Source: Carya illinoinensis (taxonomy: Eukaryota; Streptophyta; Magnoliopsida; Fagales; Juglandaceae). Taken from it: a stretch of DNA of 64,000 nt. The position numbers and the translations under genes were made by a program. This document shows, one piece after another, positions 1 through 11,652 of this stretch (position 1 is the stretch's first letter; every line of letters begins with the position of its first letter). The notes under the pieces were generated by a model, which worked only from the letters and a program-made list of their open reading frames with translations, was not told the DNA's origin and did no database searches. Where the stretch lies: the NCBI RefSeq assembly GCF_018687715.1, contig NC_056755.1, positions 24,012,001-24,076,000 on the forward strand, in the 5' to 3' direction.

Positions 1-390
1 AGTCTCAGTTAAATGTTGAAAGCGGTCCGCAACGACACGCTGACCTTGTCCATGACCAACAATAAGGCAAAAGATGGCCAATGATTCCTCCAACTCAGTC
101 CTCTCAGTAGGCCCCATTATCATTGTTTCTCGCAACACTTGGCATATATACTCGAATGCGGTAACTTCCATGCTAAACATTTCAATGCAGTTCCGAGGGT
201 TCCCATTCAAAACACCCTAGATATATTGATCCCCCTGAAGGCCAATATTGTGTTGGGGCATTGGGTATTGACGGTCACCATTCTCATTTGTCATCCATAT
301 TAACCACACTATGTACGCCTCATCTATTGCATTAGCATCTCCATCTCCTAGCAAAGGATGATCATCGTCTGGGAAGTCATTATCGAACAT
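1..390 (-). pseudogene. PIF/Harbinger transposase, N-terminal part (runs off left edge)
   Basis: On the minus strand an ATG at 390 opens a frame that runs to the window edge with one in-frame TAG near 223. It begins MFDNDFPDDDHPLLGDGDA and includes FEYICQVLRE, LEESLAIFCLIVGHGQ and VVADRFQH. This matches the helical region before the DDE domain of plant PIF/Harbinger transposases, as I know the family. The DDE catalytic part would lie outside the window. The Myb-like partner ORF of such transposons lies just upstream at 670-1704. The stop codon suggests a dead copy, although a short intron over the stop cannot be excluded. Confidence 0.75.
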
Positions 391-669
391 TCTAAAAGAA
401 ATTATTGTGCGTGTGCATTAACAAAATTTTCCAACTTAAGTAATAGGGATATCTATGCGAAATCATTCCATGTACTTAATAGCGTAAATTTTATAAAAAA
501 AAAAAAACTCATCAAAGTAGCAATAGCAGGCCGTCATTGTCTGAATAAACATAGATAACAAAATGATAATTTTGCGTAAATGTCTGCGATAAAGGTGGTC
601 AACTAAACACGTGCAAATAAATTAAACCCTAAGAGATCTATTGAAACAGTCATCAACAAGAACACCCAG

Positions 670-1704
670 CTATAAACTCCAGGCCCACTCTGCTCTACGC
701 TTCGAAGAAATCACAACGAACGATCTCTGCAATGCCTCATCACCGGTTAATTTACTAAAGGCCTTGTTCCATTGATCAAAAGGCAAGCGAGGCTCAACTT
801 CGTCAAGCAACTGAAAGCAGCGCGTACAAGTATCACTAGACACAACACCTTCAGTCTCCATGTTATTGTCTCTACTGCGCTTCGAGGCCCTCCACTTCTC
901 AGCAACCATTCTCCTTGCCTCAGAACTTTTCTCAATTGCCTCCAAGGTCCTGCTCATTTGTTCATTCATGGCAGCTGAATGGGAAGGCCCAGCCCTCCGG
1001 AGTCGACGAGATCCACTACTGTATGCAATGGATAATGGTCATCTTGATTGCATAGATCCGTACATGGGAGAAGGTGGTGATGTGCCCCCTTCATCATCTT
1101 GGGATGGCCCTCCTCGATTTCGTAGCTCCTCGTCAAGTAGGTCCTCCTCCTCACTAGTTGGGGCTGGCTCAGTCGATGCCCAATGGAGGGTTCCTATAGC
1201 AACAGAACACCCAAAGATAGCACATAGTTCTTCATACCAAAGGCATCCATTAGTTTTAAAATGCTTGAATGAGTTTCTCATCTAAATAAAAAAAAATATG
1301 TAAATAATAAAAATTAGTAACTAAATGTAAGCTCGGAAAAAAATTGAAGTTTGTCATATAATTATAATAATTTGTACCCTAATTGCGTTTGCCTAGTGTT
1401 CCTCACTAGCCACTGGAGCCTTCCTATCTGGATCCTAGCCCAACCCTATTTGCCTCATCAGATCTGTGAATTCTCTCTGCCTTCTTTTCAGGCGAGTAAT
1501 TTTTCCTTTGACTTGCTTAGAGTTAAACTTCTTCGTCCCATAATCGGACAATCATTCAACAAGCCGAACATGGTCGTTGTGGGTGATCTTCCCACCCCGA
1601 ATTCTTTTGAAAATGGTATCATCGTACAAAAAATTAACGAGAACATCCTCCATCCCATCATCCCACAATAGTTGATCACGTATCACTTCATTCAGGTCAT
1701 CCAT
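670..1704 (-). pseudogene. Myb/SANT-like DNA-binding ORF of a PIF/Harbinger transposon
   Basis: An ATG at 1704 starts MDDLNEVIRDQLLWDDGMED and continues through FNSKQVKGKITRLKRRQREF, the trihelix-like Myb/SANT domain that plant Harbinger elements encode as their second protein. The frame has a stop after HVRLVE. Downstream, 1039-1281 carries an acidic linker (SEEEDLLDEEL) and 670-969 the usual C-terminal block (CTRCFQLLDEVEP, LPFDQWNKAFSKLTGDEALQ). The pieces lie in different frames, so either small introns or frameshifts separate them. In autonomous elements the Myb-like protein works with the transposase in nuclear import and binding; here both partners look damaged. Confidence 0.7.
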
Positions 1705-2712
1705 ATGGCGCTATCAGATATTCAAAAATAAAACCGAGTACTATAGTGCATTTGGATAAAATGACCCATAATAGGCATAAATGTGCATTATGATTAATTA
1801 TTTTAGACATGGTAGATGTAGACATGTGTATTAAAATAATATGAGTATAATGTTCTATAATTTCTCAGTCATTTATAATCGACTACATAGGCATCTCAAG
1901 ACGATTCCTATTATTTTAATACAAAGAAACACCATTATACATGAATAATAAATGAAATAATGTTACATGTCGAGATGATGAGCGCAAGTAGTAAGGCTAC
2001 ACAACATAAAACCATGTAAGAAGTTAAGAAAAAATAAATTAAACACATTATGGATTAAACTGACATCTGTTCTCTAAACAACAAGTTTTTGGGTTTGATA
2101 ACAATAAATCGCAGGTCATAAACAAGTTGGATACTTTGGTCTAACCAGGGAGTGTAGAAACTTCAAAACTCTCTCCATTTAGCTGACACAAAATAATGAT
2201 TTCTAGTAATAATACAATGCAGGTCATAAAGAAGTTGGCTACTCTGTTTTAAACAGTGACTACAGTAATTCAATGGAAAATATACACAAAAACTCGTGAG
2301 TAGTTGACCAGAGGTGGGGGGCTCTTTTCTTGAGGAATATCCAATGGAATCCACACTTTAATTACCACTTCTACCTTAGCCTAACAAAATACTAGAGAAT
2401 AGAGCCCTTCTACGAAACCCATCAACCTCCATATCTACCCCTCCAACATCTGTTTCCTGCACTATGCAAGTGGAACCATGATTCTAATTCCAACTATTTT
2501 TTGTTTAATAAGATGATTTGGAGGTTGATAAATTTTTCCTATATAATGTGAACTTAATATTAATTATTATATCGTTTAGTATTCCAATCCACGTGATTGC
2601 AGACAAATTCAAAAATACAGGGTAACAGTATTGGTTGGGAAGGGGTTTTTAACTTTCAACACGTTCGTTTAGACAAATCTGAAAGGCGTTTGTCGTCCTC
2701 GGAAACAGGGAT

Positions 2713-2716
<4 letters not shown>

Positions 2717-2761
<45 letters not shown>
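2717..2761. repeat. (TC)n microsatellite
   Basis: An uninterrupted run of about 22 TC units is visible. It generates a Leu/Ser ORF on the plus strand, which is an artefact of the repeat. Confidence 0.97.
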
Positions 2762-2764
<3 letters not shown>

Positions 2765-3541
2765 ATCCATCATGAGTGTTTTGTCTCTAAGCTGTAACAT
2801 TTTCTGGGATAGTGCAAGAGAGAAATGGACTCTAAAACCAATTTACTCATTGGGTCTCTCACTTTACCTTGCAGCAATATTGCCAAAGACAGTAGGTTAA
2901 GCAGTTTTATATGTTGACTTTCGCAAGATAGTTCTCCCTTGAAACAAAATAGAAACATTCTCTTTGCACCAAAATCAGGATCATAGGAATTGTTCCATGT
3001 ATTCTAAGATTTCCAGCTCCAAATATCTTTCCAGCTTGGAGCAAATTATAGAGACTGATTGATGCCCATCTCTCCATGGCCTAAATGTTAAAAACATAGG
3101 TAATTTCTTTACCACTTGATAGTGTGATTTCTCGTCTCTCCTCAATGTTTTAGCATGTTGTTAGAATAATATTTGTACAACTAGCAATCTGTGACTATAC
3201 AAGTTTAGAAATCCAAGTCCATGATCTCAAGCTCCATATATGTACATATTTGCTTCCTAATACATCATACTCGCACACTTGACTATGACTTGAAAGGGAT
3301 ATTCCAATTGATATCTAATTTTACCACTTTTGTAGAACCTTATCTATTATTTTTATAGATACAACAGTTGTGACCTTGACATGGGCTCTCTCTTTACTTC
3401 ATACGCAATCGGGAGGCTCTAAGGAAAGTCCAACAACAACTAAACCTCCAGGTTGTGAAGGAAAGGCAAGTGAAGGATTCAGAAAAGTAAGAAGAGTTCA
3501 GATTCTATCAAACACGTTATGACAGTGATCAACATAATTGT

Positions 3542-3569
3542 GAGAGAGAGAGAGAGAGAGAGAGAGAAG
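3542..3569. repeat. (GA)n microsatellite
   Basis: About 14 uninterrupted GA units are present, followed by a purine-rich stretch. Confidence 0.95.
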
Positions 3570-4440
3570 AAAGAAGAGGAGATTCAAGAAAGGCTTCATA
3601 TAATTGTGTGAAAAATCATCAATGTAGATTATTAATCCAACACGTAATCAATTATTCAGCCAACCAAATTTCACCAAAAATTCAAAATTACCTCATTTAA
3701 TAAGGGCCAAGAAGGTTACCTGGTAGGACCTTGTCCTACGACCTGTGGTGGTCCACAACTGACAGCGACGACGGGAAGGTTTGTGCGCACCAGATATTTT
3801 GTTAATGGAGTTCATGGCAGTTTTTCCCCTCAACTTGGGGTGAATGCTTTTATACACCATTTGAGATTTTACAACAAAGAAAATCCACACCAAATCGTAC
3901 AGAGAAATCGAGCGTGGTTACTGTGTGCACAGAGGTTAGATCACTCACCCTCAAGGCTGATCAAAACAGCCTTTACAGAGAGATTCCACTCTAATATAAA
4001 AGGAGAAGGTGTCTGTGACTTATATTTTATGTACTGATATTCGTACGGCCTCAAGATTGACGTCAATCAAGGATACGAAATTCACCGATTTTGGGTGTGT
4101 CAAATATTCACACGGCCTCACCATTTCCGAACAATGAGGGTACATACTACGTATGAATTTGGGCATGTTTTGTAAAAACCGAATAACATGAAAATTACAC
4201 AGAAAAATCTATAGTTTCGATAAGCTCACCTTCAAGCAATCGATGACCTTAGTTTTTCCTCACCTTCAACCTCCATCCCGTGCATATAGAGTGGAAATTG
4301 CCAAGGGTTGCATAGTGACCAACAAATGCTGAGGAAATCATTCTCACTTAGGGATTTCTTCATTTTTTGCTGAAAGATTTCATCATTGCCGGTGAAAAGC
4401 AGCTGGGTTTGCAGATGAGGTTTTTTGGTGTGACTGGGAA

Positions 4441-5610
4441 TAAACACAACGGCTAGCCATTCTTGACTAAAGGACAGTACTCATTTATGTTTTCGGTGTT
4501 CCTGTTAGATGAAAATCAATTCGGCTACAGTACACTGAGTTATAAAATTTTAGCTTGAGTTGTATCCGATCTCACCGTTTGGTAATATGGTTTTAGCTTA
4601 GATGAAAACTGGGATAAGAATTTCGTATCTTAGCTCAGTGGTCAAACGGTACCTTAGTGTTGATCTTGAAGATATTATTTTTATGCATGCAAAGGTCCAG
4701 ATAGATCTTGAATGTGAGGCTCACAGATGGATCTATGTTCTTATGAACTTTTTGTCATGTGATCTTAAGTTTGATACTTAGATCTATTTTATGACTTGAA
4801 TATGAATCATATGATGTTATTTATTGATGATTACTTCATGGAGGTTTTGGATCTAATGGTTTGATGGCAATAAAATCTCATAGTGCTTGATTTTGGAGAA
4901 TAAGTACAAACCGATTGTGTTAAGTTTGATTTTGTGACTTTTTGTTGTTTTGATTTAATTTCTCAAAGCATCACAGTCCTTAAAAATATTTTATGGACAT
5001 ATTAATAGTATGTTATTGAATTTTTAGAGTTCTTGGACCTATTTTGAAAAGAGATAGACCTTGAACATAAATGATTGTTCTTAAGGTTAAAATACTTGAA
5101 GTTTTGGTGTGAAGGAAGTTGTGACTTATGATGTAACTTTTGTTGGTTGTTCTGTCTTATTATTTAAGCATAGGATGTGATTTTTTTATGTTTCATATTT
5201 TGATTTTAGCATGAAAGATAGGGTTTGAAAGAATTGCAACAAAAATCAAGAATTTTAGCATTGTTGGCCTATACTTGATTCACATAGTTGCATTATGTTT
5301 TAGATTTTTCTAATTAGATATTTGGATTTAGGATTAAATTTACATAAGGAATGTAAATTTTGGTGAGTTTTGGAATTATGGGTAAAATGGTCATTTTTTT
5401 ACATGTAAATGGATAAAATAGTAATTTTACATTAAGGCAGTATTTTTATGTTTCTAAGTTTGTTAATAAGGAGTTTCTAATGTTTACAAATTTCTTCTTA
5501 AGTTTTCATTATCCACATATTTTATTCGTCACACTATGCTTACTGTAAGTTAGCCTCTAACTTACTGTCAATATATTGTGTTATGTGTGTTGGTAAGAGA
5601 ATAGTTATTC
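4441..5610. other. AT-rich non-coding stretch, possible small MITE remnant near 4.5 kb
   Basis: At 4560-4655 a CACCGTTTGGTAAT block is followed about 70 bases later by CAAACGGTACC, roughly its inverse. This looks like the ends of a small, decayed inverted-repeat element. The rest is AT-rich with no ORF of note. Confidence 0.35.
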
Positions 5611-5614
5611 ATGT

Positions 5615-5990
5615 TCTTGTGATTTCATACATGTCACAATTATGCTATACCATGAAATTTTTATTTGTCACACATTCTAATATGTCATAAAAGTTTTATT
5701 CGTTACACATTATACTATGTCGTGGAATATTTGTTTATTATGCATTATGCTATATCATGAAATGTTTATTTGTTACACATTATATTATGTCATGGAATGT
5801 TTATTTGTTACACATTATGCTACATCATAAAAGGTTTGTATGTTACACATTATGCTATGTCAATAAGTGCCATTACACATTATACTATATGACAAAATGT
5901 TATCTGTTTCATGTTATGTCATGCCATTCATATCATCTACATGCCATATTATATTATGTCATGGCATCTATCTTTCCGTTTCACGTCACG
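5615..5990 (+). repeat. Imperfect tandem array, about 40-bp unit
   Basis: A unit built around TTACACATTATGCTATGTCAT followed by GGAATGTTTATTTG recurs about eight to nine times with substitutions and small indels. The ORF across it is a product of the repeat. The array sits inside LTR-like sequence and resembles arrays found in long plant LTRs. Confidence 0.85.
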
Positions 5991-6599
5991 TCATGTCTCA
6001 AGTACAGAGTATGCCTCAAAAACAATATTTTTAAGTTAGTTGAATCTTTTATTCTTACGATCCCAACTGCTAGAATGTGGCAATATCCTAGTAGAACTTC
6101 TTTGTTCACTCTGGAGTACATAAACTAATGTCAAATTCTCTAAATTGTCTAGGTAAAGATCAACATGCTTCAAATGGGATCAAAAAAACTGGTTTAAGGT
6201 ATAACAGCCCACTAGGAATTCAACAGTGAATTTCTATAGGCTTTAGGAACCTTGTGAAAATTCCATAAGTTTTTACGAATTGACTAATCGCATAGGTTTT
6301 AGTCTGTCAGTATAGTTAGTGTTATCACTTGCTATGGTGTCGGGAGTGCTATTTTATTTATTTGAAGTAATTATAAGTGTCAGAATATGTTATGGTTTAT
6401 ACCATTAGACTCAGTTTATTATTTCAAATTTTATGATGTAATAATCTCATTTTCAGTTTTCAAATTATATGTTTGTTCGAAAATGCATTTTACTTTTTTT
6501 GAGGCATTTTGGAGTTGAATTTTGATTAAAAAAATGCAAGGTTAGGTTCGTATAAACATTTAGGATTTTACAGTGCAAAATTTATTTTTCACTTTCTTG

Positions 6600-7700
6600 G
6601 AGTGAATAATAACCTCAATAGTAGAGCACCTAGCATAGTATTTTTAAAATCATAGTGTTGAATGTCCAAATTAGATTAGAGAAGTTTTATTTGGACACTT
6701 GACAAGATCTTAACCACACTTTGTGAATAGTTTTGGACACTTGGCATAAAGAGGAACCATGAGATGGATTGTAAAGGAATCAATGTGTAAAATCAGGCCA
6801 CCTAAGCAAAACCCTATTTTTTCATCTGATCAACTAAATTGAGCTAGATCAAAGAGAGTTTCAACCCTAGTGAAACTCTAAATGGTTGTAAATCCAATTG
6901 AAACCCCAAAAACTTACTTGAAACCTAAACCCTAAACATTTTTCCCAAATCCTAAAGTTGGCCTCCAAACCCTTTTTGATCCGATTTTTAGTATTGTGTT
7001 TAATCATTGATTAAATCACTTCCACATGCTATTAATTTACTAAATTCTTGTTATAATATCATTATCCAACTTTTTAAACCTTAGAAATTTGATTGGGTCA
7101 AGAAAATTTGGATTTGAGCTTGATAGCATCTTAAAACATAACCAAACCCCCTTTAAACCCCAAATTGAAGTCCACTTGGTTGAGGCCCACCGAGGCCCAC
7201 CGAGGCCCACAAATTTGGCCACCTTGGCAAAGATTCTTGAAGAAGCTTCCTCTCCCACATGGCAAGCCATTCACTGTCCTTGGCTACACCCAATATTATC
7301 TTGATGTAAAGGAGAAATCTACCTCATCACCCTCCTTATCCCACAGCTGCAGAAGCAGTCCTTGCCCCTCACTATTCTGCACTTTATCTGACATAGCCAC
7401 CTCCAATCAAAGGTCATTCAAGCCCATACCTCCCCCCTCTAAAATTAAAAATTCCTAGTCCCTTTCATCACTTCTTCCCCTCATTCTTGGAGAGAAACTC
7501 AAAAGAGCTCTCTTGGGTAGATTTCTAGGTCTTTTATTTGGATATTTTCGACCCTTTTTAGGTATTTTCACATGATGAATCCTTCATACAAGTTGTTTTA
7601 TTTGGGTCTAGTTTATGCGGATATGTTATTTTTCTCATTACATGGTTATATGGTCGGTCAAAATTCATTTTCAGTATATGAAATTCTATTTCCTTTCTTC
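6600..7700 (+). repeat. LTR-like sequence, inverted relative to 10.64-11.27 kb
   Basis: The block containing GATTAAATCACTTCCACATG near 7010 is matched in reverse complement near 10865-10905, with smaller matches on both sides (AAACCCC/GGGGTTT blocks; a ..TTCTTGAAGAAGCTTC.. block near 7235). This points to two diverged copies of one repeat in opposite orientation. An 11-bp unit (GAGGCCCACC plus spacer base) is repeated three times near 7185-7212. I could not fix the ends. Confidence 0.45.
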
Positions 7701-7707
7701 GGTAGTC

Positions 7708-9136
7708 TTAGTACTTTGATAAACAATCCATGCCTAAGATGAGATAAAATCCTATAAAATTGAAGATGACAAGATTTGCCTTAATGATGTTTTCATTAAT
7801 CCTAATGGGACACTTCCTAATTATTCGGGTACATTGAGTCATATTCCCATCTGGAACAGCTACTATCATTGCTTGTGATAGAGGTTCCAACAGCATATTG
7901 CATTTTTGTGCAAATGTTGCTGACATAAATGATTGAGTTACTCCCAAATAGAATAGAACACAAGTAGTACACCCCAATAATTGAATCTCACCTAAATTAA
8001 AACAAGACTAGCATGTACTTAGGATGTAAATAATCTAAGGCTAGGGTTGAGAAAAGTTTATGTAAAAGTCGTACCCTTGATAATCTTGGTTTCATCAGTT
8101 TCCACAATGTCTAGACTCACATCACCTGGAGTGATTGCATATACTCATGCCTGGGCTTATGGCTTTGGCTTTGGCCTGTTGGTAGTGATGAATCCTCCTT
8201 CGGCCATCATTCTTGGGCAATCGCGAATTATGTGACTGGGTTGGCTGCATCTAAAGCAAGTTCCTTATCCAAATCTACATTCTCCACCATATGCCCTTCC
8301 ACAACTCGGGCATGTTGTTGTTGGGGCTACTAGCACACTTTTTCCTTAATAGCTCCTGAGATCATCCTTCTCGTCTCACCACTCCTTCCCATCGTGAAGG
8401 AAGCTGCTCTTTTCCTCTACAAATTAATTTAAGCTAAGATGTTTCTTTGCCCAACTTTAGCTATGGCTACCATGTTCATGAGTTCTTGAAAATTCTCAGT
8501 ACAAAAGTAGGCTACTTGACTTCTAATTTGAGGTTGTAAACCTCCCTGAAATTTTTGGGCCTACATCCTCTTCGTACCTATTAGATGAGGGGCAAACCTA
8601 CAAAGCTCCATAAATTTTGCTACAAACTATTTAGTAGTAGCATTCCCATGAACCAACAGAGCAAATTCTTGTGCTTTTTGTTGCTTTATCATTTCAAGGA
8701 AGAAATGATTATCAAACTCTTCTTTGAATCTGTCCTACATAAGGGCAACTATACTTCCCAATTCTCTGATTAAGAGTTATCGTTTGGTATCCCACCAAAT
8801 CCTAGCTTCGCCTATAGCAAATGTCTAGCTTATTGCACCTTCCGTTCCTCCGTGCACCTACTAATTTCAAAAGTTCTTTCCAAATCAAGTAACTATTTGT
8901 TAGCCCTCATGGGTCCCTTTGTTCCCATGGAGTTCATATATTTGTAGACTAAGAACCATTTGAAGGTACTCCATCCGATCGTGTCTCTCTTCCTGTTGTT
9001 GTTGCTGCTGTTGACTTTGTCTAAGAATAAGCTCCTGTTGTTGTCTTATTGTTTCTGTCATTTGGCGAATCGCATCTCCCAACATGTGATTCCCACTCAC
9101 AGGGCTATTATTCCTTTCCCTTTTGTCACACGTCAT
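7708..9136 (-). pseudogene. Decayed Ty3/Gypsy gag-protease remnant
   Basis: On the minus strand the order is gag start, zinc knuckles, then protease. The gag start is near 9136 and contains DAIRQMTETIRQQQELI and a Gln run. Two CCHC-type knuckles near 8200-8340 read CPSCGRAYGGEC and CFRCSQPSHIIRDC. The protease at 7708-7977 reads VLFYLGVTQSF, so the catalytic Asp of the usual DSG/DLGA motif is replaced by Tyr. It ends near LILGMDCLSKY, the flap-side motif of these proteases. Frames are broken throughout, and no RT follows because the sequence changes at about 7.7 kb. It is a truncated, dead copy. Confidence 0.8.
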
Positions 9137-9279
9137 CTTTTCCTGATAGATAGATCAAGATGATTCCTTTATTTCAAAAAAGAAAAAAAAACAAATTTTC
9201 AAGCCTATCTTAACTAAAGATTAAAGCCTATATTCTGGTACAATACTCCTATGACATATGGCTTTCTAGAGACAAAAGT

Positions 9280-9291
9280 GCTCTAATACCA
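9280..9291 (-). other. Retrotransposon primer-binding site (initiator tRNA-Met type)
   Basis: The minus strand reads TGGTATTAGAGC, one base from TGGTATCAGAGC, the common plant LTR-retrotransposon primer-binding site complementary to initiator tRNA-Met. It lies about 140 bases upstream of the decayed gag and five bases from a likely LTR terminus (..GGGTATCA), as expected for the 5' end of that element. Confidence 0.75.
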
Positions 9292-9296
9292 CTCTA

Positions 9297-11268
9297 TGAT
9301 ACCCTTAACCTACACTTGTATTTTGGCAAAGATTTGATGTGTCAAAATATGCAACACACAGTCACACATTCCTATTCATGACATGCAATACAATCTACTG
9401 ATGATCTAGTAGTATGCAATAATCACAATGAAAAGTCGAACTTATAAAAATTTACACCAAAATATCTTAAAACATAACCTTATAAACATTTTTATAACCA
9501 TTATTCAGCCTTTTACAATTGTTCGAGGCATTTACATATTAAACTTAAACTTAACAAATGGAGAATACATATATATCCTTATTCACGTCTTAATTAAGAA
9601 GGGGCTTTAATAAAGACTCTTATTCAGAGCATTTGTTTAATGTGCTGAATAATATGCAGGGCCATCTCTAGAAACATGAGCATCATCTCTAACTGTCGAT
9701 CTAGGTCCAAATCATTCTCTATTATCCTGATCAAGTAACTCATGTCCATATCTATCATGTGGTCCTACTATAACTTCTGCCGTTCCATTGGAAGGGTAGT
9801 TTAGAAAAATAAAGATGTGAGATTTCATGAAAATCTCGGTAAGTTAACAACTAACATATAATGAGATAACACAAACATGATAAATAATAAACAGGAAATG
9901 CATATATAGAAAACATATTTTCCCTATTTCATTTAGATTTCTTTGTAGAAACATGTTCTAAATAACTTTCAGATAAATATTAGACACATTTCTTAGAGAG
10001 AACACTTGTTAAAAAAAAAAAAACATTGAGTTTCACATTTCTTTTATTTTCTTTTGCTTTCGTTTTTCAAAACATCTTGCTTAACATTTGGTAACAGCTC
10101 CCCATTTTTCATTGTGAGCACCTGTTAGATTTATATCATCATATCTACACAATTAAACTTTTATACTTTCATTCATAGGTATGCCCACTAGCCCTAGGTA
10201 CCATTTCCATAGGACAATCACCCTGGAATCATTTAAAAAGGATCCAACCATTGCCTGTTGACTGTTCTTCCTCAACCCAAGAGCTACCGCTCTATTTTTA
10301 CTAACTTTAGAGTGAACAGAAGAGTTCTGCTATGATACTTCCCCATTTAAGCATTTGGAGTCGTGATAAAAATATTTTTATATGCTATGTATATGACAAA
10401 CATATTGAATAGCATGTGCTTCTGTTCAAGAAATCAAACTTTGCATGACTAATCATAACTTTGAACATGTCGATTTGTAAGAATGCTTGGATATGTAAAA
10501 GTTTATAAAACATCACATGCCTCATAAGATCCGTATATGGTTTCCAGCTACAGTCTTGCTTAGTTGATGGGCTAGTTAGTGTTGTAGCCTTTTTTTTTTT
10601 TATTGCCATAAAGTCACTAGTTGAGGCTAGCAATTGAGTGGCATGTCAGCCATGGCTTGTCTTTAGGAGGAGGGAGAAGCTTGCTTAAGAAACTTGAGCT
10701 AGGTGCTAGTTTTGGTGGGCAAAAAATGAGCTTATTTGAGTGGGCTCACTTTGGGGTTTAGATGGGGTTTCGGCCAGGGTTTAATTCAAATAAAAATTTT
10801 CTTGGTTAAAAGTAATTATCAAGATGTAAGAAAGTGGATGAGAGTATATGAGTGTGTACTTAAGTGGTTGATAGCATGTAGAAGTGATTTAACCAAGTGA
10901 TTAAACACTTATCAAAACCAGCCACTTTAGGATTTCGAAACCAAGTTTAGGGTTTTGGGCATCACATCAGATTTAGGGTTTTGGTTGAATCTCAAAGATT
11001 TGAGATTTCATTAGGATTGAAATCCTCTTTTGGTTGGATGGAATAATGTTTGATATAGATAGCATGATCACATGGCTTAGTTTACCCTTCATCTCCTTCA
11101 CTTTTGTCATCCATATGACCAATGTCTTACACTTGACAAGTGTCCTACACTATTCACATGAGTGGTTAGGATCGTGCCATGTGTCCAACCAAAAAGTAAT
11201 ATTAGTGATTCTGAATGGATTTGGATATCCTACATGGCAATTTGACAACTGTTTGAATTGGTTTCCAC
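9297..11268 (-). mobile_element. Probable 5' LTR of the decayed Gypsy remnant
   Basis: The minus strand ends in ..GGGTATCA just before the primer-binding site. The outer boundary is uncertain; I placed it where a hAT-like element begins. The segment 10640-11260 has a diverged inverted match at 6600-7300. The segment 10160-10350 has a diverged direct match at 13040-13220 (shared CTCAACCCAAGA.., ..GTCCTGCTATGATA-type blocks). Confidence 0.45.
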
Positions 11269-11652
11269 TAGAGGTGTAAGACTATCGGTTCGGACCGAGA
11301 CCTACCGAATGTGTGTGTATATATGTATAATATATTATTTTATATGGCAATTTTATAAATTAATTATATAATTTTCATCCAAGGGATCACCATTGACTAT
11401 ATACAATGAAATTATTTAATATTTATTAACTATATATAAAATGTTACATAGATCACTTAATTTTAATTTTATTAATTTAATTAATTTTTTGTATTAATTT
11501 TTTTTTATATCAAAAACGATAAAAGAGGAAAAATATTTTCATGAATCAAGTTAGACTAAATTGGACTGATAGCTAATGGTTTGGTCTGAAAAAATGATGA
11601 ACTGAAATTTTCGGCTTGTGAGCTCCCTTGACTGGACCGATTACACCCTATG
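11264..11652. mobile_element. hAT-like MITE (tentative)
   Basis: The left end reads TAGAGGTGTAAGACTATCGG and the right end, in reverse complement, TAGGGTGTAATCGGTCC, giving imperfect inverted ends of the kind seen in small plant hAT derivatives. The interior is very AT-rich and non-coding. I could not find a convincing 8-bp target duplication. Confidence 0.4.

Larger units (their letters stand above)
1705..4440. other. Non-coding stretch, no supported gene
   Basis: Only short ORFs with no recognisable domains occur here. The stretch holds two dinucleotide microsatellites (listed separately). It may include the non-coding end of the Harbinger element to its left, but I could not place terminal repeats. 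Nothing else is supported. Confidence 0.6.

Noticed and set aside
2597..2797. ORF rich in Ser-Leu repeats
   Set aside because: Direct translation of the (TC)n microsatellite.
5757..6128. 123-codon plus-strand ORF
   Set aside because: It is produced by the 40-bp tandem array and has no domain.
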